Shown piece after piece: positions 1-6,935 of a stretch of DNA of 41,138 nucleotides. The stretch covers positions 1 to 41,138 of the forward strand of contig JAUNTY010000022.1 in NCBI GenBank assembly GCA_030538415.1. The letters run 5' to 3'. The stretch comes from Neisseria sp. (GTDB lineage Bacteria; Pseudomonadota; Gammaproteobacteria; Burkholderiales; Neisseriaceae). Under the pieces are notes generated by a model. The model saw nothing but the letters and a program-made list of their open reading frames with translations, was not told the origin of the DNA and ran no database searches. Position 1 is the stretch's first letter, and each line of letters starts with the position of its first letter. A program made the translations under genes and the position numbers.

Positions 1-53
1 CTGTACTGTCTGCGGCTTGCTGCCTTGTCTCAATCTAAATTGAAACGACTATA
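1..53. repeat. Correia-like element, partial, cut by window edge
   Basis: This is the right-hand part of a Correia-type repeat. The core (GTACTGTCTGCGGCTTGC, then CCTTGT) is the one seen in other copies in this window, and it is followed by a terminus ending ACTATA. The terminus sequence differs from every other copy here. It abuts the next element, sharing a TA dinucleotide at 52-53. The left end lies outside the window. Confidence 0.7.
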
Positions 54-123
54 TAGTCGAAGAAATGAGTTTTTGCTACGGGGTTGGCTCGCCTTGTATC
101 AGAATCTCATTTCTCCGACTATA
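52..123. repeat. Short Correia-like element (72 bp)
   Basis: The inverted termini start TATAGTCGAAGAAATGAG on the left and, read on the other strand, TATAGTCGGAGAAATGAG on the right. The middle is a shortened core (CTACGGGGTTGGCTCGCCTTG) lacking the GCAGACAGTACAGG part of full-length copies. It lies in tandem with the partial copy at 1-53. Bases 124-290, up to the hemerythrin-like gene, hold a hairpin (about 153-176) and no supported gene. Confidence 0.75.
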
Positions 124-152
124 TAAGTCTTTTTGAAGCTGTGTAAAAATCC

Positions 153-176
153 GCTGTTTTTTTTCGGAAAAACAGC
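153..176 (-). terminator. Possible terminator of the hemerythrin-like gene
   Basis: An inverted repeat, GCTGTTTTT with AAAAACAGC, separated by a short loop, lies about 115 bases downstream of the minus-strand gene that stops at 291. The stem is A/T rich and the following T tract is short, so its strength is uncertain. Confidence 0.3.
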
Positions 177-290
177 ATCCTGCCGCGTGGCCGTCAAAAG
201 AATGCGTGAACATCGCGCTCTGCCCAATCCGGCGGATGGTATCCGAATCGAGATTGCGGCTGATTCGCGGCGGCATGACCGATACCGGTT

Positions 291-800
291 TCACGCGCGT
301 CTGCGGGCGGCCATGATTTTGCCGATTTCGGCCAGCTTCTCCTGCGGCACTTTCTGCCTGCCCAAATCAAACAGCGGTTCTTCCAGCGCCAGATGAACAT
401 CATAGCCTGCGGTGAAGCGCGCCAGCGCGGCGGCGTCGGGCGTGTAGGCGGCATCGGCGCGCAGCTTGTCGAACTCCGCTTCCACCGCTGCCCAGTTGGC
501 ATGCAGGCTTTGGTGCTGGCGTTGCAACTCGTCGATGCTTGCTTGCGCTTCGGGTGCATATTGCAGCAGCAGCGGGAAATAATCCAGCTCTTCGTCTTCA
601 TGATGCAGCGGCGCGGCCACGTTGAAATACTGGCTGATTTGCCGGGTGGTCTGCAACACGATGTCGTTGCGACCGTTTTCCCGAATGTAATCCGGTAACA
701 GCTTCACTTGGTCGCAAAAACGACGCACTTTGCCGTGGCAGGCATAGAGCATGTCAATCGGCTCGGCGAAGGTGACGCTGCGGGTGTCGAAAAGATTCAT
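291..800 (-). CDS. Hemerythrin-like (HHE domain) protein
   Basis: This is a protein of about 169 residues with the four-helix hemerythrin/HHE pattern. Metal-ligand-type motifs are an early ACHGKV, then [15 protein letters not shown] and HLALEEPLF near the end. Such proteins bind a di-iron centre and act in oxygen, nitric oxide or iron handling in the cytoplasm; the ligand here is not known. The start at 800 is preferred over an upstream ATG at 824 because AGGAG lies six bases before the ATG at 800, and the conserved part begins MNLFDTRSV. The gene stands alone. Family assignment is good; physiological role is inference. Confidence 0.8.
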   Translation of the reverse strand: MNLFDTRSVTFAEPIDMLYACHGKVRRFCDQVKLLPDYIRENGRNDIVLQTTRQISQYFNVAAPLHHEDEELDYFPLLLQYAPEAQASIDELQRQHQSLHANWAAVEAEFDKLRADAAYTPDAAALARFTAGYDVHLALEEPLFDLGRQKVPQEKLAEIGKIMAARRRA

Positions 801-822
801 GTCAAACTCCTTTATCGTGCCC

Positions 823-851
823 ACTATAACGCTTTTGCTCGCGACAAACCA
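823..851 (-). promoter_or_regulatory. Candidate promoter of the hemerythrin-like gene
   Basis: On the minus strand TGGTTT and TATAGT are spaced 17 bases apart, about 23 bases before the start codon. The -10 is good and the -35 poor. The -35 abuts the end of the mosaic Correia-like repeat at 853-925, so the repeat may contribute to it. Confidence 0.3.
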
Positions 852-852
852 C

Positions 853-925
853 TATAGCCGAAGAAATGAGTTTCTGCTACGGCGTTGGCTTGTCGCCCCG
901 GATGGTTTTTATTTTGGTTGACTAT
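853..925. repeat. Mosaic Correia-like remnant
   Basis: The left end (TATAGCCGAAGAAATGAG) is the terminus type of the copies at 52, 3609 and 16975. The right end (TTTTTATTTTGGTTGACTA) is the terminus type of the element at about 17113. The two ends cannot pair with each other, unlike intact copies, so this looks like a recombinant or deletion product. Confidence 0.5.
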
Positions 926-932
926 GGTTGTC

Positions 933-965
933 AGAGGCCGTCTGAAAAGCTTTCAGACGGCCTCT
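933..965. terminator. DUS-pair hairpin terminator
   Basis: Two AGGCCGTCTGAA uptake sequences face each other with a loop of four bases, extended by AG/CT at the base. It lies downstream of mogA (minus strand, stop at 1108) and is probably the terminator of the phosphorylase-mogA unit. Bases 966-1107 hold only a weak repeat-like stretch and no supported gene. Confidence 0.65.
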
Positions 966-1107
966 GTTCATGATGCAGAAGCTTGTGCCGATTCATAAAG
1001 TCAGTCATAACCGGGCAGTACATTTTGCATGCAAGCAAGGCGGTAAGCCGTCGACGATATTGTGAAATTCTGCTTTTCGAGGGGTTTCGCTATTTAAGGC
1101 GGGCGGT

Positions 1108-1686
1108 TTATTTGCTTTTCGGGCGAAACGCTTTGCATACGCTTTCATCGGTTTCGATAAACGCACCGCCGATTAAATCCACGCAATAAGGAATGGCGCT
1201 GAAAAGACCGTGCACCTTGATTTCGCCGTCTTCGCCGCGCACGCCGCCGAGGGTTTCGGCAATCGCTTTCGGACGGCCGGGCAGGTTGACAATCAAGCAT
1301 TTGCCGCGGATGCCGGCGGTTTGGCGCGACAAGATGGCGGTGGGCACGTAATACAGGCTGATTTGGCGCATCTGCTCGCCGAAGCCCGGCATTTCCTTGT
1401 CGATCACGGCGAGGGTGGCTTCGGGGGTGATGTCGCGCAGGGCGGGGCCGGTGCCGCCGGTGGTGAAGATGAGGTCGCAGCTGTCGGTGTCGGCCATGCG
1501 GCAGAGCGCGGCTTCGATTTGCGCCTGCTCGTCGGGCACCAGCGCTTCGGCGAAGTTAATCGGGTTGTTGACGGCGGCTTCGAGCCAGCTTTTCAGGGCG
1601 GGAATGCCTTCGTCGGCATACACGCCGCTGCTGGCGCGGTCGCTGGTGGAAATCAGGCCGATGGTGACGGTGGCGGGGGTGTTCAT
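1108..1686 (-). CDS. mogA: Molybdopterin adenylyltransferase MogA
   Basis: MogA adenylylates molybdopterin before MoeA inserts molybdate, the last steps of molybdenum cofactor synthesis in the cytoplasm. The 192 residues match the E. coli length (195) and align throughout: STSDRASSGVYADEGIPAL near the N-terminus, the substrate loop TTGGTGPALRDITPEATL, then MPGFGEQMRQISL and LPGRPKAI. AAGGAA lies seven bases before the ATG. It is the second gene after the phosphorylase at 1714-2442, 27 bases downstream, with a DUS half-site in the gap, so the two are probably co-transcribed. No other molybdenum cofactor gene is in the window. Confidence 0.93.
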   Translation of the reverse strand: MNTPATVTIGLISTSDRASSGVYADEGIPALKSWLEAAVNNPINFAEALVPDEQAQIEAALCRMADTDSCDLIFTTGGTGPALRDITPEATLAVIDKEMPGFGEQMRQISLYYVPTAILSRQTAGIRGKCLIVNLPGRPKAIAETLGGVRGEDGEIKVHGLFSAIPYCVDLIGGAFIETDESVCKAFRPKSK

Positions 1687-1713
1687 GGTGGTTCCTTGTG
1701 GTTTCAGACGGCC

Positions 1714-2442
1714 TTACAAATCCACCAGCAGACGGCGGATTTTTGCGATGGCTTTGTCGGCCTGCTCACTGCGGAATTCAGGCGTTTGCATACGGCTGCC
1801 GTTGTCGTTGGAAGCGGCGATGCCGACCACGGCGCACAAGTGCACGTAGGCCATGCCCAGCTCGCGCGCCAGCACCGCTTCGGGCATACCGGTCATGCCG
1901 ATGATGTCAACGCCGTCGTTGCGGTAGCGGCGCACTTCGGCCACGGTGGGCATGCGCGGGCCCTGCAGGCAGCCATAAACGGCGCGGCGGTTGATTTCCG
2001 TGCCGTGTGCGGCGGCATGTTGCAGCAGGCCGAGGCGCAGCTCGCGGTCGTAGGGCGGCGAGAAATCAGTGTGCACCACTTGCTGCGACTGGCCTTCGAA
2101 AAACGTGCAGTCGCGCCCCCAAGTGTAGTCGATCAAGTCGTGCGGCACCACCAGCGAGCCGAGCTCTACTTCTTTGCTGACGCTGGTTACCGAGGCAACC
2201 GAGGTGATGCTGCTCACGCCCAGCGACTGCAGCGCCCAAATATTGGCGCGGTAGTTGATTTCGTGCGGCGCCAAGGTGTGGTTGAGGCCGTGGCGGGCGA
2301 GAAACACAATCTCCTGGCTGCCGAGATTGCCCATCAGCAGCGGGCTGCTGGGCAGGCCGTAGGGCGTGCGCACGATTTGCCGGTGAACGATATTGAGTTC
2401 GGGCAGGCGGGTCAAACCGCTGCCGCCGATAATGGCGATCAT
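1714..2442 (-). CDS. S-methyl-5'-thioinosine phosphorylase (MTAP/PNP family)
   Basis: This 242-residue protein belongs to the purine nucleoside phosphorylase / methylthioadenosine phosphorylase family. Visible motifs are the N-terminal IIGGSGL phosphate-binding loop, ARHG at about 70, HEINYRANIWAL, TQGPR-like LQGPRMPTV, and GMTGMPEAVLARE. The GMTGMPEA form resembles the Pseudomonas aeruginosa methylthioinosine phosphorylase (PA3004) rather than the TTMPE-type of adenosine-specific MTAP. It probably splits methylthioinosine into hypoxanthine and methylthioribose 1-phosphate in polyamine by-product salvage, which would need a separate deaminase. The ribosome binding site is weak. It is the first gene of a unit with mogA. 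Confidence 0.82.
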   Translation of the reverse strand: MIAIIGGSGLTRLPELNIVHRQIVRTPYGLPSSPLLMGNLGSQEIVFLARHGLNHTLAPHEINYRANIWALQSLGVSSITSVASVTSVSKEVELGSLVVPHDLIDYTWGRDCTFFEGQSQQVVHTDFSPPYDRELRLGLLQHAAAHGTEINRRAVYGCLQGPRMPTVAEVRRYRNDGVDIIGMTGMPEAVLARELGMAYVHLCAVVGIAASNDNGSRMQTPEFRSEQADKAIAKIRRLLVDL

Positions 2443-2541
2443 AAGGCTGCTTTCGCTGAGGTTGGAAGGTTTATTGTAAAGGATTTGGCGGAGGCTGGGT
2501 ATAGGGCGCGGCTGGCCGTCTGAAACGCTGATTTTCGCTGC

Positions 2542-2571
2542 TTGTTTGGTAAAAGCAACAAGATGTATAAT
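2542..2571 (+). promoter_or_regulatory. Sigma-70-type promoter of the small membrane protein gene
   Basis: TTGTTT at 2542-2547 and a perfect TATAAT at 2566-2571 are separated by 18 bases. The predicted start of transcription is near 2578, giving a leader of about 29 bases with CGGAGA just before the ATG at 2607. Confidence 0.6.
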
Positions 2572-2606
2572 TGTTAATACCTAAATCACTGTTGCGGAGA
2601 TAAATA

Positions 2607-2861
2607 ATGGCAGCAAACGATAAAAAGAAAGCTTTGCAAAACGGCCTCGCAGGTATCTTGGCCATCGGATTCGGCTGGTACAATTACCAAAGCCTGATTG
2701 AATGGGAGCAAAATGGCAGCGACGAGCGCAGCGCGCCGCGGCTGATGGCGAAGATTTACGAACTGGCCGGCGCGGAAGGCATTTTGGCGTTTTTTGTGGT
2801 TGCCGGGGTGATTTTACTGGCGATGGCTTACCGCGCTTACCAAAAATCGCAGGCCGCGTGA
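2607..2861 (+). CDS. Small membrane protein of unknown function
   Basis: Eighty-four residues with a charged N-terminus (MAANDKKKALQNG), a moderately hydrophobic stretch at about 13-25 (LAGILAIGFGWYNY), a polar middle, and a clear membrane segment near 58-75 (ILAFFVVAGVILLAMAYRAY). I do not recognise the family. A good sigma-70 promoter and CGGAGA Shine-Dalgarno support it as a real gene. It is monocistronic: the downstream terminator is split by a repeat element. Function is unknown. Confidence 0.75.
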   Translation: MAANDKKKALQNGLAGILAIGFGWYNYQSLIEWEQNGSDERSAPRLMAKIYELAGAEGILAFFVVAGVILLAMAYRAYQKSQAA

Positions 2862-2871
2862 TGATATGAAT

Positions 2872-2983
2872 GGCCGTCTGAACAGCATGGCGAATCTGCT
2901 ATAGAGGGAAAACTTACTCTAATACAAGGCAGCAACGCCGTAGTAGGAATTAAGTTTTTCCTCTATACATCGTTCAGACGGCC
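2872..2983. terminator. DUS-pair terminator split by a repeat element
   Basis: GGCCGTCTGAAC (2872-2883) and its complement GTTCAGACGGCC (2972-2983, followed by TTTTT) form a terminator-type pair whose loop has been enlarged to 88 bases by the Correia-like element at 2900-2967. The element's own inverted termini would still bring the two arms together. Confidence 0.6.
2900..2967. repeat. Short Correia-like element (68 bp) in a terminator loop
   Basis: Left end TATAGAGGGAAAACTTACT; right end on the other strand TATAGAGGAAAAACTTAAT. The middle is AATACAAGGCAGCAACGCCGTAGTA, a short core. It lies exactly between the two arms of a DUS terminator. Confidence 0.75.
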
Positions 2984-3012
2984 TTTTTGGGTAATGCAAA
3001 CAGAAAGGCAAA

Positions 3013-3579
3013 ATGATGAAAACAGTTTTCTATTCTCTCTTGATGCTGCCCGCGCTGGCATGGGCGCAGGCCACCAGCTATCTGCACATTGCCGAGCCGT
3101 TGCGCTTTGACGGCCGGAATTATTATCTGCAATGGTCGGCCAATTCCGCGCCAGGCTATTACAAGGAAGAATTCCTGCCGCGCGGGCAAACGCCTGAACG
3201 CTACCGCAACATGCTGATTGTCGATTGGCTGCAGACCAATATCAGCCCGCAGCAGGCGATGCAGCGCAAAGTGGCGGAATTGCAGCAACTCAAGGCTGCG
3301 GGGCATCAGGTGAGCTGGCAGGCCGCGGCAGGTGATGAACCGAAACTTGATTTTATAATGGTGGCCAGAGTCAACGGTGAGCCGGTGATTGAACACAATC
3401 TCTACCGCTACCGCGCCGCTACTGCCGCAGGCAAGCGCGCAGTGGTGTTGTTTGCCGCCAGCCGCCGCGCTTATGGCGAAGCGGACATCAAACGCTTTGC
3501 CGACAAGTTGCCGACCGAAGGCTCGGCGTTTTCCCGCAAGGCGCAGGCGCTGCCTTTCCCTGTGGTGAATGTGAAATAG
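3013..3579 (+). CDS. Exported protein of unknown function
   Basis: 188 residues starting with a signal peptide (MMKTVFYSLLMLPALAWAQA, likely cleaved after AWA or AQA), so the mature protein is periplasmic or surface bound. The mature part begins TSYLHIAEPLRF and has no repeat or membrane segment that I can see; a helical region (QQAMQRKVAELQQLK) lies near residue 80. I do not recognise a family. Two ATG codons lie in tandem at 3013 and 3016, with GAAAGG just upstream; either could start. It is probably monocistronic. Confidence 0.72.
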   Translation: MMKTVFYSLLMLPALAWAQATSYLHIAEPLRFDGRNYYLQWSANSAPGYYKEEFLPRGQTPERYRNMLIVDWLQTNISPQQAMQRKVAELQQLKAAGHQVSWQAAAGDEPKLDFIMVARVNGEPVIEHNLYRYRAATAAGKRAVVLFAASRRAYGEADIKRFADKLPTEGSAFSRKAQALPFPVVNVK

Positions 3580-3608
3580 GGCATTAGGGTTTTCTGAACT
3601 GCTGCAAC

Positions 3609-3680
3609 TATAGTCGGAGAAATTAGATTCTGATACAAGGCAAGACAACGCCGTAGCAGAATCTAATTTCTCCGACGATA
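3609..3680. repeat. Short Correia-like element (72 bp)
   Basis: Ends TATAGTCGGAGAAATTAGAT and, inverted, TATCGTCGGAGAAATTAGAT. They carry the same base (T of ATTAGA) where other copies have G, so both ends have changed together. The core is the short form CAAGGCAAGACAACGCCGTAG. It lies just downstream of the exported-protein gene. Confidence 0.75.
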
Positions 3681-3747
3681 CTGCCAAACTGCTGCGAATG
3701 CCTTGATTGGTACGGCTATGTAGGCTGGATGCTCAAATCCGACCTTT

Positions 3748-3852
3748 TATAGTGAAAAAAACTTACTCTACTACCGCGTTGCTGCACCTGGCCGTACTAC
3801 TTGTACTGTCTTCGGCTTGCTGCCTTGTATTAAAGTGAGTTTTTCCACTATA
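3748..3852. repeat. Full-length Correia-like element (105 bp)
   Basis: Ends TATAGTGAAAAAAACTTACT and, inverted, TATAGTGGAAAAACTCACTT. The complete core is present (GTACTACTTGTACTGTC then GGCTTGCTGCCTTGTA), read here in the opposite orientation to the copies at 16975 and 21236. Confidence 0.75.
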
Positions 3853-3917
3853 GCGCAGCAGTCATGATTCAAAATTGCAAAAGCATCAACTGTTTTATCG
3901 GATACGAGTATCCGACT

Positions 3918-3950
3918 TGAGGCCGTCTGAATTTTTTTCAGACGGCCTCA
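3918..3950. terminator. DUS-pair hairpin
   Basis: TGAGGCCGTCTGAA and its complement around a six-T loop, a typical neisserial terminator and uptake pair. It lies directly before the hairpin at 3949-3999 and could end transcription from 3013. Confidence 0.6.
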
Positions 3951-3999
3951 GCCGTAGGGCTTCCTGGCAGCGCTGCGCTGTCAGGAAGCCCTACGGCTG
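3949..3999. repeat. 51-nt near-perfect hairpin related to the nested element at 28.6 kb
   Basis: Arms of 25 bases (CAGCCGTAGGGCTTCCTGGC and onward) pair with one mismatch around a single T. The part GGGCTTCCTGNCAGCGC matches the termini of the 227-bp element at 28623-28849. It may be an internally deleted copy of that element. No T tract follows, so terminator function is not obvious. Bases 4000-4204 are AT rich with no supported gene. Confidence 0.65.
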
Positions 4000-4204
4000 A
4001 ATGTCAACCCATCAAAACCGTTGCGATGGCGGAAATGGCGGATTTGCTCCATCTTGCGCGCTGTATTGAATTTGTCATATATGTCGAATAAGATGATAAT
4101 ATCGTTACCGTTATTATCGATAGCAAAGCATCGGAATAAAATGAAGCAGAGATGCGATTGGATAACATATTGATTTTTTTTTATTTTCAAACAAGAGGGT
4201 AGCA

Positions 4205-4576
4205 ATGAACTGGTTTATTGATGTTTTGAAAAATTCTTTTAATTATCAGGGGCGGGCACGGCGGAAAGAGTATTGGATGTTTGTGCTGTTTTATTTTATT
4301 TTCGCGCTGGTGTTGAACGTGGTGGACAGTGTGTTGGGCACTTCGTTTGACGTGGATGGCGAGGCGGTCGGAATGCTGAGCCTGCTGTATGGAGTAGCGA
4401 TGATTTTTCCTTCGCTGGCGGTGTTGGTGCGCCGCTTGCATGATACCGACCGTTCGGGCTGGTGGGTGTTGATTGGATTGATACCGTTTGTGGGCAGCAT
4501 CGTGCTGTTGGTGTTTTCGGTATTGGACGGTACGGATGGTTCAAACCGTTTTGGTGAAGACCCCAAAGGGTATTGA
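4205..4576 (+). CDS. DUF805 family inner membrane protein
   Basis: 123 residues, the usual size of DUF805 proteins (the YhaH/YhaI type of E. coli). Visible family signs are the N-terminal FNYQGRARRKEYWMFVLFY, several membrane segments (about 23-42, 57-72, 87-107), the conserved RRLHDTDRSGWW motif between segments, and the C-terminal GTDGSNRFGEDP. The function of the family is unknown. GAGGGT precedes the ATG. It stands alone between repeat-rich regions. Family identity is firm. Confidence 0.88.
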   Translation: MNWFIDVLKNSFNYQGRARRKEYWMFVLFYFIFALVLNVVDSVLGTSFDVDGEAVGMLSLLYGVAMIFPSLAVLVRRLHDTDRSGWWVLIGLIPFVGSIVLLVFSVLDGTDGSNRFGEDPKGY

Positions 4577-4627
4577 TGCGTTCAAAGGTGCCAATCAATA
4601 CAAAGACGGAGATTTTGTAAAAAATAA

Positions 4628-4796
4628 CCGCCGCACCTGCGCAGGCGGGAGCCGATCTGAAACACGGCTTCAGCTTGAACTTTTCAACTTTGAAAATGCA
4701 CAACCTAATGATTCAAGTTGGGTTTTTAGAACCAGAAAAATGGGTAGACAAGCAAAGCTGCGCTTTGCACTAGGCACCCGCCTGCGCGGGTGCGAC
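4628..4796 (-). repeat. About 170-bp palindrome-bounded repeat, copy 1
   Basis: Read on the minus strand it starts with GTCGCACCCGCGCAGGCGGG, continues through CAAAGCGCAGCTTTGCTTG and TCTACCCATTTTTCTGGTTC, and ends at CCGCCTGCGCAGGTGCGG. The copy at 38417-38584 has the same order on the plus strand. The bounding palindromes resemble variants of neisserial dRS3-type repeats. It lies just downstream of the DUF805 gene. Confidence 0.7.
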
Positions 4797-4873
4797 GAGC
4801 GGGGCGATTTTCAAAGGCCACAGGCCGAGGCCTTTGCAAAATACCTTTTCCCTTGAAAATATCCATTGTATCC

Positions 4874-4976
4874 GTCATTCCGGCGCAGGCCGGAATCCAT
4901 TTCTTCAAGATTTAGTTATTTGATTTAAAATTAGTTTTTATGGAAAGCTATGGATTCCAGCCTGCGCCGGAATGAC
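4874..4976. repeat. NIME-like unit flanked by dRS3-like palindromes
   Basis: Inverted 27-base ends contain ATTCCGGCGCAGGCCGGAAT (4877-4896) and ATTCCAGCCTGCGCCGGAAT (4954-4973). These are variants of the neisserial dRS3 sequence (ATTCCC-N8-GGGAAT). They enclose about 57 AT-rich bases. A second unit with the same ends but a different interior is at 34974-35076. This is the organisation of Neisseria intergenic mosaic elements. Confidence 0.7.
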
Positions 4977-5023
4977 GGGGCTGATGCTTTTGCGATGCAG
5001 CAAAAGGTATTTTGCAAAGGTAT

Positions 5024-5054
5024 CAGGCCGTCTGAATGCTTTTCAGACGGCCTG
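5024..5054 (-). terminator. DUS-pair terminator of suhB
   Basis: CAGGCCGTCTGAA and its complement, with a short loop, 20 bases past the suhB stop codon. Confidence 0.7.
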
Positions 5055-5073
5055 TAGTCATATCCGCTGGGTA

Positions 5074-5913
5074 TTACAGATGCGGCGCAATGGTTTGCAG
5101 CATTTGCGCCAACACTTTCGGGTTGCCCGCTACGATGTCGCCGCTTTCCAGCCAGCTTTCGTTGCCCCGCATGTCGGTGACGATGCCGCCTGCTTCCTGC
5201 ACCAGCAGCGCACCTGCGGCGATGTCCCACGGCTTGAGGTTGAATTCGAAAAAGCCGTCGAAGCGGCCGCAGGCCACGGCGCACAAATCGAGCGCGGCCG
5301 AGCCTTCGCGGCGGGCGCCGGCGGTTTTGCCGAGGAAGTCTTTCAGAATTGCCAGATAGGTATCCATCATGCTTTGGTCGACCACGGGAAAGCCGGTGCC
5401 GATGAGGCAGCGGTTCATTTCGATGCGGTTGGACACGCGGATGCGGCGGTCGTTGAGCAGCGCGCCTTTGCCGCGCGAGGCCATGTAGAGGTCGTTGCGT
5501 TCGGGCGCGTAAACCAGCGCTTCCTGCAGTTTGCCTTTGTGCAGCAAGGCCATGGAAACGGAATATTGCGGATGGCCGTGCAGAAAATTGGTGGTGCCGT
5601 CGAGCGGATCGATAACCCATTCGTATTCGGGCACGGCGGGCACGTCGGCAGCGGCCACCTGCTCAATGCTGATGCCGTCGCGGCTTTTGTGGGCACGGAA
5701 ATAGCCGCCTTCTTCGCTGCGGATCAGGTGGTCGGGGTAGCTGTAGAAAAGGGTGTCGAGAATGATGGCTTCCGATTCGCGGTCGACATCGGATACGAAA
5801 TCGTTAAACGCTTTGCTGTCGATTTTGACGGTGTCGAGGCTGGCGGAGGCGCGAATCATCATGTCGCCGGCTTTGCGCGCGGCTTTGAAGGCGGTGTTTA
5901 AAATAGGATTCAT
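5074..5913 (-). CDS. suhB: Inositol-1-monophosphatase family protein SuhB
   Basis: The 279-residue protein is of the Mg-dependent inositol monophosphatase family. It shows the EEGG metal-ligand motif, the signature WVIDPLDGTTNFLHG with the catalytic aspartates, and the C-terminal WDIAAGALLVQEAGG. E. coli SuhB (267 residues) dephosphorylates inositol phosphates and also takes part in rRNA transcription antitermination; which role matters here cannot be told. The start at 5913 (MNPILNTAFKAARKAG) is preferred over the ATG at 5961 because the family begins here. It is divergent from trmJ and ends in a DUS terminator. Confidence 0.92.
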   Translation of the reverse strand: MNPILNTAFKAARKAGDMMIRASASLDTVKIDSKAFNDFVSDVDRESEAIILDTLFYSYPDHLIRSEEGGYFRAHKSRDGISIEQVAAADVPAVPEYEWVIDPLDGTTNFLHGHPQYSVSMALLHKGKLQEALVYAPERNDLYMASRGKGALLNDRRIRVSNRIEMNRCLIGTGFPVVDQSMMDTYLAILKDFLGKTAGARREGSAALDLCAVACGRFDGFFEFNLKPWDIAAGALLVQEAGGIVTDMRGNESWLESGDIVAGNPKVLAQMLQTIAPHL

Positions 5914-6047
5914 GGCATTCTTTCTAATCGGGTACAATGCAGCTTGCGCCCAAAACGGCAAACAAGCAAAACGTCAAACGGCAGAAACCGCGCGTGCGGC
6001 CTTGGTTAATAAGAGGCTGGCGGGGCGGTTTCCAATGTTAAAGAGCA

Positions 6048-6080
6048 TTTCAGACGGCATGATAACAAGGCCGTCTGAAA
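6048..6080. terminator. DUS pair between divergent genes
   Basis: TTTCAGACGGC and GCCGTCTGAAA face outward around a 12-base loop. It lies between divergent suhB and trmJ, so it ends neither gene; it may serve DNA uptake or act in the trmJ leader. Confidence 0.5.
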
Positions 6081-6117
6081 AAGTTGTTACATTATACGCC
6101 CATTCCGAAAATAAAAC

Positions 6118-6924
6118 ATGATGAATCCTATTCCGTCCGTACCCGATTATCTGGGCAATATCCATATTATCCTTGCCCGCACCAGCCATCCGGCCAACAT
6201 CGGCTCGGCCGCCCGCGCCATGAAAACCATGGGTTTGAGCAGGCTTACATTGGTATCGCCGCAACTGATTGCCACGCCGATGACGCCCGAGCCGCCCGTA
6301 TTCGATGCGGCGGCAGCGGCGGCGTTCAAACTGCCGGAAGAAAGTTTCGTGTTGGCTTCGGGCGCGGCGGACGTGTTGGAAAACGCCCGCATCGTCGCCA
6401 CGCTGGATGAGGCGCTGGCCGACACGGTCTTGAGCTGCGCGCTCACCAGCCGCAAGCGCGAGCTGACCTCGCCGCTGCAAACCCCGCGCGAATTGGTGCC
6501 CGAATTGTTGCAGGCCGCAGCAGCAGGGCAGCAGGTGGCGCTGGTGTTCGGCAACGAAACTTTCGGCCTCAGCATCGAAGAAGTGCAAAGCTGCAACCGC
6601 CTGATGACCATCAACGGCAATCCCGATTATTTCTCACTCAATCTGGCGCAGGCGGTGCAGGTGGTGTGTTACGAACTCTTCAGCCAGGTCGGGCTGCCGA
6701 TGGCGCATCTCGAGCAGCACACCAACCCCGCCACCCACGCCCAAATCAGCGGCATGGTCGGCCACCTCGAAAGCGTGATGGACGACATCGGCTTTTTCAA
6801 CCGCCGCAACAGCGAGCGCCTGATGCGACGGATGCAGAGCCTGTTTGCCCGCGCCAACACCGAAACCGAAGACATCGACATCTTGCGCGGTTTTCTCAAT
6901 ACGGTAAAACGCAACCTCAAATAA
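6118..6924 (+). CDS. trmJ: tRNA (cytidine/uridine-2'-O-)-methyltransferase TrmJ
   Basis: The 268-residue SPOUT-class (SpoU) methyltransferase probably uses S-adenosylmethionine to methylate the 2'-OH of tRNA position 32. Motif 1 is ARTSHPANIGSAARAMKTMG near residues 20-39. The knot region carries LVFGNETFGLS and YFSLNLAQAVQVVCYEL, the cofactor-binding loops of the family. The C-terminal region (about 170 onward) is the TrmJ-type extension. ATG codons at 6118 and 6121 are both possible. The next gene, DUF1853, starts 12 bases downstream, so the two are likely one transcript. Confidence 0.9.
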   Translation: MMNPIPSVPDYLGNIHIILARTSHPANIGSAARAMKTMGLSRLTLVSPQLIATPMTPEPPVFDAAAAAAFKLPEESFVLASGAADVLENARIVATLDEALADTVLSCALTSRKRELTSPLQTPRELVPELLQAAAAGQQVALVFGNETFGLSIEEVQSCNRLMTINGNPDYFSLNLAQAVQVVCYELFSQVGLPMAHLEQHTNPATHAQISGMVGHLESVMDDIGFFNRRNSERLMRRMQSLFARANTETEDIDILRGFLNTVKRNLK

Positions 6925-6935
6925 GGCCGTCTGAA
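6924..6935 (+). repeat. Uptake sequence filling the trmJ-DUF1853 gap
   Basis: An exact AGGCCGTCTGAA begins at the last base of the trmJ stop codon and ends just before the next ATG, so the whole gap is a DUS and no separate Shine-Dalgarno is present. A second DUS lies inside the downstream gene at 7347-7358. Confidence 0.85.

Noticed and set aside
1210-2523. A 437-codon plus-strand frame across mogA and the phosphorylase gene
   Set aside because: It lies opposite two well-recognised genes, and its His/Ala/Gly-rich translation is typical of an antisense frame in G+C-rich coding DNA.
4000-4204. A possible gene remnant in the frames between the 51-nt hairpin and the DUF805 gene
   Set aside because: Frames are short on both strands, without start signals, and I recognise no protein similarity.
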